From assembly GCA_013396525.1 (NCBI GenBank), contig VWYX01000725.1, positions 1 to 64,000 on the forward strand: 64,000 bases of DNA, in the 5' to 3' direction. Positions 1-10,852 of this stretch are shown piece by piece. The translations under genes and the position numbers were made by a program. A model generated the notes under the pieces. That model saw nothing but the letters and a program-made list of their open reading frames with translations. It did no database searches and was not told the DNA's origin. Every line of letters starts with the position of its first letter. Positions within the stretch are counted from its first letter, which is position 1. Source of the stretch: Chaetorhynchus papuensis (Eukaryota > Chordata > Aves > Passeriformes > Rhipiduridae).

Positions 1-80
1 CAGGTGACCCTGCCTTGGCAGGGGGGTCAGACTGGATGACCTCCAGAAGGCCTTTTCAACACTAACAGTTCTGTGATTCT
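1..80 (+). mobile_element. CR1 LINE 3' tail, cut by the window edge
   Basis: This is the last part of a CR1 3' untranslated region. It shows the family's closing pattern: a 'GACCCTGCCTTGGCAGGGGG' run, then a GACTGGATGACCTCCAGA-like stretch, then the terminal CTGTGATTCT. The 5' part of the element lies outside the window. There is no poly-A tail, as expected for CR1, which ends in short ATTCTRTG-type repeats. It carries no coding capacity. Confidence 0.93.
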
Positions 81-3000
81 TCCTGTGTCTAAGACTTAAT
101 AGATGTTAGAGTTTAGAAACATTTCCTGCATAGACAAATTACTGATGCCTTGGTGGACATAATAGAACAGTGTAGGGGGAGAATGATAGACATCTGCATC
201 TATACTCCTAAGATGAACACACTATGGCTGGACTTCCAACATAAAGGGAAATGAAAAACTGATGAACTACGAAAGAAATTGTGTAAATAAAGAATTGATT
301 TAATTATTGATAAAGAAGATGAGCTGATGCTCAAGAATGGATTTGGAAGGCAAATCTAAAGTGAAGAGGAGAACTGGTAACATGGATTTAAAATAATAGT
401 TATCAGTTCACTGAAGAACCTGGTTATGAAGCAACAGATAATAGAATATTTCAAGGCCATGATGGTGGATTATGAATGTCATTCAAATTTATATGTAGTA
501 AAACAGAAGGCCAACTGGGATGGAGGGGAAGAAAACATGGGATCCGATGCCTGATTATCAGAGAGTTGCCTGCTCTTTGCTCTGATTATTTTTAAGCTGC
601 AAAATAAAATCAGGTATATTCTATAGAAATGGTGTCCATTACCATAATCTCTCCTTTTCTTTAGCAATGCATCTTTTCTATTACACTATGAAGCGTAAAT
701 CACTTGTTCTACGTTATTAAGATCTTCTAATTAATTGTTTGCAGAGTAACATCTTTCTCAGGAAGAATGAACAAATTGCACAAACCCTGACTGTACTACT
801 TCCAGATATTGTCTGAACATTCTGCAGGAGAGGTGTTCATCCTTTGGTCCAAGAAGGAAGCAAATATATAGGTTTCCCTTCTGTAGCCATGAAGCTTTTA
901 TATGAAAGCTTACATCTTGTTTTCCTACAAACTTTCTGAATTAAATAATGAACCTTTTTAAAAATGGTAGCTTAGGTTTGCAGACGTAAGAAAAAGTTTT
1001 ACTCTTTGAATCCTAAACTTCAGTTTGCAGCCACATGTGTGGTCCAAAAACTGGGAAATGAGATTTTAGCCATACTTGTATTCCTGTACCAGGATGATTT
1101 AGGCATTTCTATCTGCAGGACTCAGAATGCTGTGAACTGAGATTTATACATCTTCCTCTTCCCATCCAGTGTGAATAAACATAAATAGGAAACTGAATTT
1201 TATTATATACCTTTTCCTTACATAATATCTTTTTTTTTTTTTTTTTGTAGGCTCTACATTCCCTTTTAGGCTCAGCTCTGAGCCATTTGTATATTTAATT
1301 CATAAGGTAAATAATTCACTTTTACAACAATATTTTTTGAAATATGCTACCATTTTCAACAGGTGACTTTTCAGATCTCAACAACACTTGATGTCATAAT
1401 TAAAAAAAACCACCTTTAACTGTTAACAGAGTTTGTGCACCCTTTCCTGTAAATTGAACACAGTACTGCACTTTTTCCTGTCAGAAAACACCATAGAATT
1501 TTTTTTCATTCTAAAGTTCTAATACATGCAATTTGAATGAATTTATTTTACTGTCATATTATATTCATAATGGAGGTTCATTACAAAAGTTTAACTTTCT
1601 ATATTCCCATTTTATACATGTATATTTGTTGTGAGTCACATATATTCCTTATGGGACCACAAATATAATAAAAATTTCAAAAGCGTAAACTTGCTATTAA
1701 TCACATACTGTGCTTTGATTACATGGAAAATATATTGGAAGAGAAAGAATGGTCATGCCTATCTCTTTTTTTTTTTGCACTACTGTAAATTCTACACAAA
1801 TTCTATTTTATATTTCTAATGTGTCTACTTTCATTTTCTGTACTTTCATTTTTGTTAGCTGTGTAATAAATTACAAATCAGTCTGCTTTCCAATTTTTCT
1901 TCATCACAATTTCATTTGTCTTCCTGGAAACTAGATTCCCAGTATATAGACTTCCCTCCTTTCTCTGGTAGTCATTAACTATTCAGGTATCAGATTGTGA
2001 GGAAAGTCTCTGCTGTGTAAGCTCCTGTGTTCATTTTTCCCATTGCTGTACCTGAGCACCCTCAAGAAGATTAAGCAATGCATCTATGTACCTGTCATAT
2101 ATAATCCATGCTCTCATTCTCTGCCCAAGGAGAAGAATTCTGTATGTAGCAGAGTGGTTCTGGAAATCTATGTCAGAGAATTTTTTGGCAGAGCACTACT
2201 TTCTTATTCCTCTAGGACAATCACCAGATGCATTCCCTCAAAAACAATGCCCACTACCTCCACTCCCTCATCTTCTCAGGCTATTCTCTTTGTCTTTTGT
2301 TGCTTTCATGCTATGACAACAATGAATCCAAGATAAATAGCTTAATGTACAAATGGAAGATACTGATTAATTCATTTTCAAAATAATATCTGGTTTCTAG
2401 CAAATGCATTAGAATGCTTCATTCTGATCAAAAATTGGCAAAAAAAGGTAAGACTACTCACCTATGTTAATGCTTATATACTCTCACATCACAAGATATT
2501 TCCAAGCTCCATTTTTCATACCACTAAAAAAAAAAAAAAAGCCAAAACCATAATTTCATATAAAACCAGTATGTTGACAATATGCAAAAAATAAAATATA
2601 ATCAGAATAAAAAATTAAGTAGAAATCCAATTCTACTGTACATCTGCCTAGAACTGCAACATTTCTCTGAGAAGAGAAAGCAAAGCTGAGAAGGTAAATT
2701 AACTTCTCTTGATTTCTTTGCGGTGCAATCTACATTTTCCTGTCTTTCATATTTATTCCATGAAAAAGAGTTAAGGTTTATAGCACAGAAGAGATATAAC
2801 TGTTTGACAGGATTTTCTGGGCTCTGGTTTAAGATTTTCTTTACGCTCCTGATTTTATAGAAGATTCTTGAGAGGCTCCCAGAAATCCTCTGAGGAATCT
2901 GAAGGTACGACTGCTCCCAGGTAAGGATAGCCACAGGAGCCTTAACATCTGTCAACTTTTGTAGCAGCCTCTAGCAGTATCTAAGAGGATCCCAGCTGTT

Positions 3001-5558
3001 CTTGATCACAAAGTGCTTGAAGCTTTTTTTCTCTGCTAACCCTTGATCAGGGAAAATCAGGCACCTTTAGCGTAGCTAACAGGTTGAGAGCATCAGTTTG
3101 GGGAAAGAAAAAGAAATCAAAATGCGGGGGATTAGCAGGTCTGCTCAGACTGGTTTTTGCATCCTCATGAACGACAGTGATGTACCACAGGGCAGCCTCT
3201 GCTAGTTGTTAGGACAACTGTCCCTGCTGTTTTGATGCCCCTGACCCAGGGGTGGTTCAGGAAGAGGGAGCAGCTCTGCTACAAGGCTGAAGTTGAGAGG
3301 GAATGCTGTCAAATGAAGCAGCTGAGCTGTGCTGGTTGAGTCTGAAACACAGATGAGAATAAGAAGCAGTCAGTTATGGCAGTGGGAGGCCTTCTTGCTG
3401 CAGAGGATGAAGATCCCTGTCTGTTTTCCTGACTTGTCATCTGAGGAGGTTTCCCCACTCAGGAAAGAGAATTCAGAGAGAAAGGAAGATGATGATCCCA
3501 AAGCAAATAAGAAAGTGGTGAACAGGAGCTCTGTGAAAAGAAAGGTTCCAAAAAATTGGCAAGGCAGGGCTCAAGTGGGATTGCCCCTAGTATATACATG
3601 TCTGTCTTAGATCAGGACTAAGTACATCCTTGTTGATCAGTAATACTTGTACCTGTCTTAATCAACTGAACTTAATTATTTCAAACACTTACTGTGTGTA
3701 CCTTTGTCCCTTCCAGTCTGTACATAACTCAGTCTGTTTTCTCATGATAAAGTGTATTTTCTCCAATTTTCTTAAGCCTCACAATTTATGTCATATGAGT
3801 AGCTAATTGTGATTTTTAAGTGACTAATTCTTTGCAAAAATCACCCTTACTTCAATTGATAACTTTAAATAATTAGCTTGAAAACTTGTTTTTCAGAGAG
3901 AAATCTGCAATCACTGGTAATGTGAGGGAGTCAGAAACTGCCTAGCATTTTGATCTGATGACTTTCTTGGTTTATCCAAAAGTAAACCCATTTTACCCAG
4001 AATTCTGAATACACTAGGGTTAAATGTTTTCATGCAAAGTGTTGATCCTTTGATGAAGATTCATTCTTGATTTGACTGGACTAGTTGGGCAGCACAATAA
4101 TTAACTGGAATGCAGTTTTTGACTTTTTCTTAAAGATTACAGCAGATGCCTATAAAAACAATAGTAATAAAAACAGTAATAATAATGCAATGCTAAAAGT
4201 TCCATTTTTCCCCTTAGTGAAAGCCTAGGGAAAACATTTATAGAGGCTGTACAGTCACAGTAGAAAGTAAAATATGATGCCAGATCTTTAGTCACCTACT
4301 AAAATCCCATCAGACTTGAATTGTTTGTTGTGTGTATTTTCAGTCTTCACTTGTTATTGGGAAACAGAAAACAGCATTTGATATCAAGCCACGGGATAAA
4401 ATTTCACCTTATAAAAGATGCATTTATTCAATATATACAGTACAACAGCTATTCAGTTTTTATTTAGCCAATTTTCAGAATACACTCCTATTCCAGAAAA
4501 AATGTTTAAAGGAGAAAATTCAAAAGCATAGTTAACCATCCTCAGTATCTTCAAATTACTTCTCCACTAATTTAAACACTAATTGCTATGGGGCTACTGC
4601 TGATCACTGATGATTAAAATATTTCACATAAAAACCTTTTTCAACTTTCACTTACTGGGAAAGAGCTTTGGAATTGTTCAGGATTTTTGTCTGGAGCTAA
4701 ACTGACAAAGAAGTACAGTTACTATTTAGGAAACTAAATTAGTTTCTGAGGCATAATTTTTTCAAAATTATACTCTATAATGAAAGATTCATACTTGAAG
4801 TCTGACTGCCTTCTGTTACTAGTATACAGTATGTCAAAGTGAGGTATCTGTCACGGTATGAATCCTAGGACAACAGGGACAGCATTGCCTCCAAGTGGAG
4901 GAAAGAAGGAAACATCAGTAAAAGGAGTGTTTTCTAGTTTAGCAAACCCAGTGACCAAAATGTCTAACCCTGGATAAAGTTATGTTGAAAACTCATCTTC
5001 CTCTTCTTTGATGTGGCCTTAATAACCACTTATGCTCTGTTAAAGCATCATCCTCTGTTTCATCCTATTGTTTCACCTTAAGCAAATGGTGGAATCCGTT
5101 GGCCAAGGCTCTCTTCAGTAACAGTAATTTTTTACAAAGATACCTTTTCAATTTAGGAACCACCTTGAAGAAATAGTTTTATTCATAAAAGAAGAGCTCA
5201 AAAAATTCTTCTGAATTCTTTTGCGACTGTGTTCAAGGGGAAAATATGGATGTGGTTTCCGGTGATTGGAGGTTTTCTTTATTGAAACTTTATCTAATGT
5301 TGAATCTTTATTTTTCCACTTGTGTTTCAAGTAAGAAGATTTCAAGGAGGAAAATTTTTGGAAAAGTCCATTAGTAACATGAACACTAAAGGTTCACTAC
5401 ACATCAGCATGAGAATGTGTTCTACTGTAAATGCAGTGAATGATCTCTTTAAGGAATTTTCAGATACCATGACAACACCATTTCCATCTAACAGGGACTT
5501 GAGCTTCCTTGGAACTTTGACAGTATTCATAGTTAAACCCCAGTAAATTACTTCCCTG
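81..5558. other. Unique AT-rich DNA, no gene recognised
   Basis: About 5.5 kb with no recognisable gene. It contains homopolymer runs (17 T at 1230-1246, 15 A at 2526-2540) and scattered short open frames (up to 117 codons on the minus strand at 2602-2955) that I regard as chance. The only compositional change is a GC-richer block at about 3100-3610, listed separately. Confidence 0.7.
3329..3610 (+). other. Unidentified 93-codon open frame in a GC-richer block, possibly old CR1 5' sequence
   Basis: The frame encodes 93 residues with a charged, lysine- and glutamate-rich second half (around residues 45-75) and no signal peptide or membrane segment. The surrounding 3100-3610 is visibly richer in G and C than its flanks. 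A stretch around 3420-3465 (CCTGACTTGTCATCTGAGGA) loosely resembles the ORF1 region of bird CR1 elements as I remember it, where a CGACTTGTCATCCAGGGAGG-like motif occurs. If so, this is an old 5' CR1 fragment and the open frame is accidental. No clear splice sites flank it. I do not recognise a host protein. Confidence 0.25.
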
Positions 5559-5740
5559 TGAGGTGGTGAGACACTCAAACAGGTTGTCCTGTATGTGCTC
5601 CATCCCTGGAAGTGTTTGAGGTGAAGGTAGATGGGACCTTGAGTGGCTTGGTCTATTGAAAAATGTCCCTGTGCATGCAGCTGGAGTAGACAAACTTAAA
5701 AGGTTCCTTCCAACTCAAACCATTCTATGATTTTATGATT
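5559..5740 (+). mobile_element. CR1 LINE 3' fragment, strongly 5'-truncated
   Basis: The segment follows the CR1 3' untranslated region: a GAGACACT..AACAGGTTGTC start, CCATCCCTGGAAGTGTTTGAGG, GATGGGACCTTGAG, then AGGTTCCTTCCAACTCAAACC and the terminal CATTCTATGATTTTATGATT. It is about 180 bases long, diverged, and lacks all of ORF1 and ORF2. Severe 5' truncation is the norm for CR1. Confidence 0.9.
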
Positions 5741-6294
5741 TTCTGTTGAATTATTTCCACAGATATCAATAAAACTGCATTTGGAATGTGTGAAAATATA
5801 ATTTTTAAAAATATTTCTAAATTTGATGCCTTATGAACTTCTGGCACGATGTTAAAATAAGGCAGCAGTTTTAAGACAAAGTGGCCCAAAAAAATTATGA
5901 TAAGCTATCTAAATATCATAATATCTAACAAAAAAAAAAATTCACATGGTCTTCTGTGATAGTTTTCATGCACTAGAGTTTATGTTTTGATCTCAATAAA
6001 ATAATCCTGAGGCAGTCAAGTGTTAACTTCAATCACTATTGAAGATTTTACTTCAGGAATCTGAAAATGGATTGTTTGTAGAGTATGTGTTAATATTTCA
6101 GGAGTCTTGCATAAATAAGAAATTTATTAATCAATTAATCATAACCCAAGGATTAATTAAAGGCAGTAAAATCAAATCACATTCTATAATAAATTAATCT
6201 TTCATTTTTTCCTTGAAGAGAAGGAAAAATATGTACTTGAGAGAAAACTATATGATATATTAAGAGAAGTGATGTGCGTTTTTTTCCCATCCAG

Positions 6295-6377
6295 AAAATT
6301 TACTCAGAACCCCAACAGAGACTTCTGTGAAATTAGTGTGGGAGGACAAAGATGGGAAAACCCAGATGAACTTAAGA
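6295..6377 (+). other. Exon-like segment with good splice signals, unproven
   Basis: A pyrimidine tract (6277-6290) ends in a CCAG acceptor at 6291-6294. Then 83 bases stay open in the frame that reads ..TQNPNRDFCEISVGGQRWE.., and a GTATGT donor starts at 6378. I do not recognise the peptide as any known domain. Signals this good arise by chance in a window of this size, and no partner exon was found, so this is only a candidate. Confidence 0.15.
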
Positions 6378-7212
6378 GTATGTTGCTTGGCCATCAGCTT
6401 TTTGTATTTTATATTTATCTGTCTGGAAGTGTTCTCCTCATACAGTCGTAATATAATTTTTCATAAAATTATTAGTATTTGATGTAGCGGGTGGAAGTGA
6501 CAATTAAGGGAAATGTCTATATGTATATTTAACACTAAGCCTAAGCTACACTTTGTGCTTGTCACTTCATTTCTATATGAACAATACAAACATAAAATTC
6601 ATGCAATGAACAAAAATCCAAGGTAGATCACTGAATTTGCTGGGATTTATACCATCTATTTCACATGTGCGAACTGACCTCAGTTGAACTTATGTAACTT
6701 AGGATCACATCATAAATGAGAAGAAACTCAAGACAATATTTTGTGGCTGATTAGGATGTGGAGGTGGAATGGGGAGGGAGCAGTTTATGGATGTCAAGCA
6801 AAGGCAAACATTATAGTTTCTACCATAGTTAAATAGAAAAAAATTGTTATGACTTTGGAATATCTTTTGTCAATGTGTTTCTACTCTGCCTTACTCAAAC
6901 TAATTAAACTAAGACAGTTAAAAATCTGCTAATGATTTTGACAACCCTGGCTTTGGAAGGTCCCATTCAAGACTGGGTTTAATTGATCCTTCGCAAAGAC
7001 GACTGCGGTCTTTTCAAATCAGACTGCTCAGGTGCTTCCAGATGGGCCCCAGCATGCAGCACAATCAAAATCACTACTCACATTCTCAAAATCATGGTTA
7101 GAGGTGCCTAGACCTCATTAGGAGCATGTTTATTATTCAGAAGCTGACACCTCATTGCAATAGGTAATGTGAGTCCAACAGGTTTTTTCAGTAGTGCAGA
7201 CTACTCTCAGAA

Positions 7213-7234
7213 CAGCAGCAGCAGCAGCAGCAGC
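7213..7234 (+). repeat. (CAG)n microsatellite
   Basis: About seven uninterrupted CAG units. They lie inside an 85-codon open frame (7169-7426), where they read as serines (AGC frame), but nothing else suggests that this frame is a gene. Confidence 0.9.
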
Positions 7235-8167
7235 AAAGCACTCTGCCCTTGGTGGCTGCATCTTACAAAGTCATGGCAGATGAAAACTAGCAAAATGAAT
7301 TCATGTCTGATGGGTTGTTTTTGCCACGACAGCTGTGCTTTGAAGGTGGGCAAGCCAAGGAAGTTAAGTTTGGCTCACGCAGAGTGTTTGGCTCTCAATC
7401 AGCTCTGTGCCCATACATGTGAATGAGCCAAGCCAGTAGGAATATTTTGGCATTACCTTCTGGCTGTCACAGTGACCTTATATATCACTTCACGCATTCT
7501 CCCTTTTGTATGTGTATAATCAGTTCCAATGGATCGACTAATGTTTTGGCATGAGTTTGCCTTGGCTCTGGCTTCAGATTTTCTGGCCTGTTTATACAAG
7601 TTCCATCCAGCATGCTTGTAAAAGTCATTAACAAATATTTAGGAATAACTAATATCCATTTTTATGTTCTAGAAAATGGAAAAAGAGATAAATCTGAGGC
7701 AAAGACATTGAAAATAAAATAAGCAACAAAATTAACATAAGAACTACCTCTTTTCCATGTATTAAAAAAAGGTCAACATAACACTTATAAATTTTTCTGG
7801 TTGCTCAGCTTAGGTATTATACATGTGAAATGTACAGGGCTTTATGTGTATTCATATGCATTCAGATATTTATATGTAGAGTGTATGTATGACTGTTTGT
7901 CAAATTATTATGTAAGAATGAGGAGAAAAAATCATTGTCAATAAGTTCTTATCAAGGAAATAGTGAAAAATAATAGGGTTTTTTTGCCAACTGGAGGAAG
8001 ATGTTTCAACGTGATATCATTGGTCTCTACTCAGAAACTGTAGGCTATAATTTAGAGCATGTTCTGTTACATAAACAATCTATTTTCACAGAGTAGTGGC
8101 ATCAGTAACATTTCCTAATGTTAAATTAGTCTGGTGATTATTATTTTTTTTTTTAGACATATATATA

Positions 8168-8705
8168 TGTTGTAGTTTAACTCCAGCCAGCAGCTAAGTA
8201 CCACACAGCTGCTTGCTCACCACCACACCCTCCATGATGAGATGGGGAGGAGAATGAGAAAGATAAAAACTGTGTTTTGAGATAAGAACAGATTAATAAT
8301 TGAAATAAAATGTAATAATAATAATAAGGGAGATAATAAAAAGAGAAAGAGAAATAACACCCGAGAGAAACAAGTTATGCACAATACAATTGTTCACCAC
8401 CTGATGACAATGCCCAGTCCATCCCCCAGCAATGACTGGCCCTTGCCAGCCAAGTCCCTCAGTATAGATACTGGGCATGGTGTTCTGTGGTGTGGAATAT
8501 CCCTCAGGACATTTTGGGTCAGATGTCCTGGCCCTGCTGCCTCCCAGCTTCTTGTGCACCTGATCACTGACTAATGGTCAGCACTACTTAGCAACAACAA
8601 AACCATCAAAGTGTTATCAACATTATTCTCATACTAAATCCAAAGTACAGCACTGTACCAGCTACTAGGAGAAAAATTAACTCTATCCCAGATGAAACAA
8701 GGACA
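8168..8705 (-). mobile_element. Solo LTR of an avian endogenous retrovirus (family A), antisense
   Basis: Read on the plus strand, the element opens TGTTGTAGTTTAACTCCAGC and closes ..ATGAAACAAGGACA. These are the reverse complements of the U5 and U3 ends of a common bird LTR. Transcriptional sense is therefore minus: the U3 motifs CAGGACATCTGACCCAAA-like (about 8510-8530) and a degraded TATA region (about 8461-8475) come first, followed by the AATAAT-rich R/U5 part (8290-8340). Flanks are ATATA (8163-8167) and ATACA (8706-8710), a possible 5-bp target duplication with one mismatch. No gag, pol or env lies beside it, so it is a solo LTR. Confidence 0.88.
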
Positions 8706-10346
8706 ATACAATATTGATTAGCATAGAGTAGTAAATGAGTCCCAAGGTTTATCACTGTGCTATTATAGTTACTGGTATAAACTGGTAAATATTCCTAATT
8801 ATTTTTAAGTCTCTGCAGAACTCCTGTTATCTGAGACTGATTTTTTTGGACACAAGATTTGAATTGGCACAACAAAGCACGGACAAAAATTCTTACAAAC
8901 TGTTGTTGCTCTAATCATGACAATATAATGATCACATGAAAATTACTTCACCTCTCTTCGTTGTAGAAGCAGTTATTAACCACAGTGAAGAAATAAACTT
9001 CACTGGATTAAACGCAACACATAAATATCTAAAAATAATCTTTGTTCCAAATAACATCACCTGAATAAGGACAAGTAGCCCATTATCCCTCAGAAAGTTG
9101 AATATTCATTACATTTGGTAATTCACCTGAAGGCTATAAGGAAGACTATGATTAATTGAAAACTAAATAGGTAAACTCATGAAGAGCTGTTACTCTTAAG
9201 AATTTCTTCTTCTATTAAATGACAGAAATTATTTTTCATGTTGATGATGGGAAAATAACAGTAACAAAGAAAATAATCATAAAGATGTTTATTCATGTTA
9301 CTGTGCAGCATGTCTGAGGCTTGGAGGAAACATCTCTTGAGTTCAGATTCTGGGTCCTTTTAGTGTCTCTTCACTCTGCTGAATTGTGATGAGGACATAC
9401 ACAGCAGGGGTTATATTGAGGTCACCAACTGATTTCATTTAGGATAATTCACTGTCAAATAGTGGCAACCTTTACTGTGACCTTGAGATGGACTGAAACC
9501 AGTAAGCCAATGGCTAAGGAGAAAAATAAAATAAAGAACCTGTCCTTTCTCACTCTTGAGTGTAAAAGAATGGAAATAATTTAAACAAAAGCAAAAAATC
9601 TCACTTTTTGAATAACTTAGAATTCTGAGAATGAGCTTTCATTATTTCAACTGGTATAGCTTATCAGCCACTTTGACTCAGGTTCATCTAGCTAGCATAC
9701 AGTTCAAGCAGAGAAAAGGACATCTCTAGAGTGGAATTAAGACCTTAGACACCTAAACCAGTTGCTGAAACTTAGAAAAGATGACTCAAAGTCCAAATTA
9801 ATGTTGTATGTATTACTAAAAAAAGAACAAAAAAAACTATTTACAGAACTTGAGACTTATGACTTTCATATGAGATCATCTGAGTGTCTCATAAGGTGAG
9901 ACAAATAATCTATTAATTCTGTTCACTGAACATTTTTCCATTCTACACATGGAATATAGTTTGCTGTACAAATGCATCAATATTTTTTTATACTTAAAGG
10001 GAAAAACAGAAAAGGGCTTTTTAGTTTTAAAACCTCCATTCAATGAATTTTCAATTTCCCACGCAAAAAAATATTCCATTTAGGAACAATGCAAGTGGGA
10101 AACTGGAGGTTTTTTTTCTGTAAATTCTATTCCTAAGTGTTAAAAACTTGTGGAATTTTGGATGGCGGCAGGATTTTCCAGCCTGGATGGCCACAGTTGC
10201 AGTCTAGTAGATTTGGCTTATGTAGTTTCCCATGTATTTATGAAGAGACAGGAAGCTGCTTGCTATTTAACAAGGATATATTGGATAGTGAACGCCTGAG
10301 TATGATGAAAATTATATGGCATAAGTGGTGGAGACTCTACAAGAGC
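8706..10346. other. Unique AT-rich DNA between two LTRs
   Basis: About 1.6 kb with no gene, RNA or repeat that I can recognise. Retroviral internal sequence between the two flanking LTRs is not visible, and the two LTRs point in opposite directions, so they are not the ends of one provirus. Confidence 0.7.
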
Positions 10347-10852
10347 TGTCTGGAAGGAAAACAATTTTCTTCATAATAGCCTGTATGGTTCTGTGTTTAT
10401 TACTTGTGACTAAAATAGTGTTGATAATGCACCAATGTGTTTGGTGTGACACCTGTTTCTCACTCTGCCCCTTCAGCTGGGAAATGGGCAACAGCCTGGG
10501 AGAGGACACAGCTGGGACAGCTGACCCAGCTGACCAAGGGACACTCTGTATCCTGTGATGTTGTGCTCAACAGTAAAACCTCAGGGAAAGAAGGGCAAAT
10601 GACGCGTAAGCAATTCTTGTTTACGGTATTTGTCTTACAGACACATTTTCCAGAAAGTGGTTAAACATCTGCCTGCTGACAGGATGTAGTAAATAAAGGA
10701 CTTATTTTGCTTTGCTCGCACACAGAGCTTTATTTCACTTATTACATTGTCTTTATCTTGATCCCTGAATTTTTCTCACCTTTGCTCTTCCTGGTCCCAC
10801 TAGCAGGGGAATGAATGAATAGCTTTGTAGGGCTTAGCTATTGGCCATTTTT
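10347..10852 (+). mobile_element. Solo LTR of the same avian retroviral family (A), sense
   Basis: The element opens TGTCTGGAAGGAAAACAATT, matching the TGTCCTGGTTTTGGCTGGGATAG-type U3 start of the family after decay. It continues with the diagnostic AATAGTGTTGATAATGCACC, ACAGCTGGGACAGCTGACCC, a TATA-like CAGTAAAACC (about 10571), ACGCGTAAGC, and the U5 pattern GTCTTTATCTTGATCCC..TTTTCTCACCTTTGC (10750-10790). The 3' end is ragged: the expected GGTTAAACCAC motif is not clear, so the right boundary is soft. Its middle differs from the 8168 copy (no AATAAT tract), which suggests another subfamily. Confidence 0.75.

Larger units (their letters stand above)
5741..8167. other. Unique AT-rich DNA, with one weak exon-like segment
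   Basis: This stretch holds no recognisable gene. It includes a short (CAG)n microsatellite at 7213-7234 and an exon-like segment at 6295-6377, both listed separately. The rest is AT-rich and unremarkable. Confidence 0.65.

Noticed and set aside
7169..7426. Serine-repeat protein from the (CAG)n tract
   Set aside because: The repeat is an ordinary microsatellite, and the frame has no domain, conservation evidence or gene context.
8706..10346. Possible provirus between the LTRs at 8168 and 10347
   Set aside because: The LTRs are in opposite orientation, the interval is only 1.6 kb, and no gag, pol or env sequence is visible.
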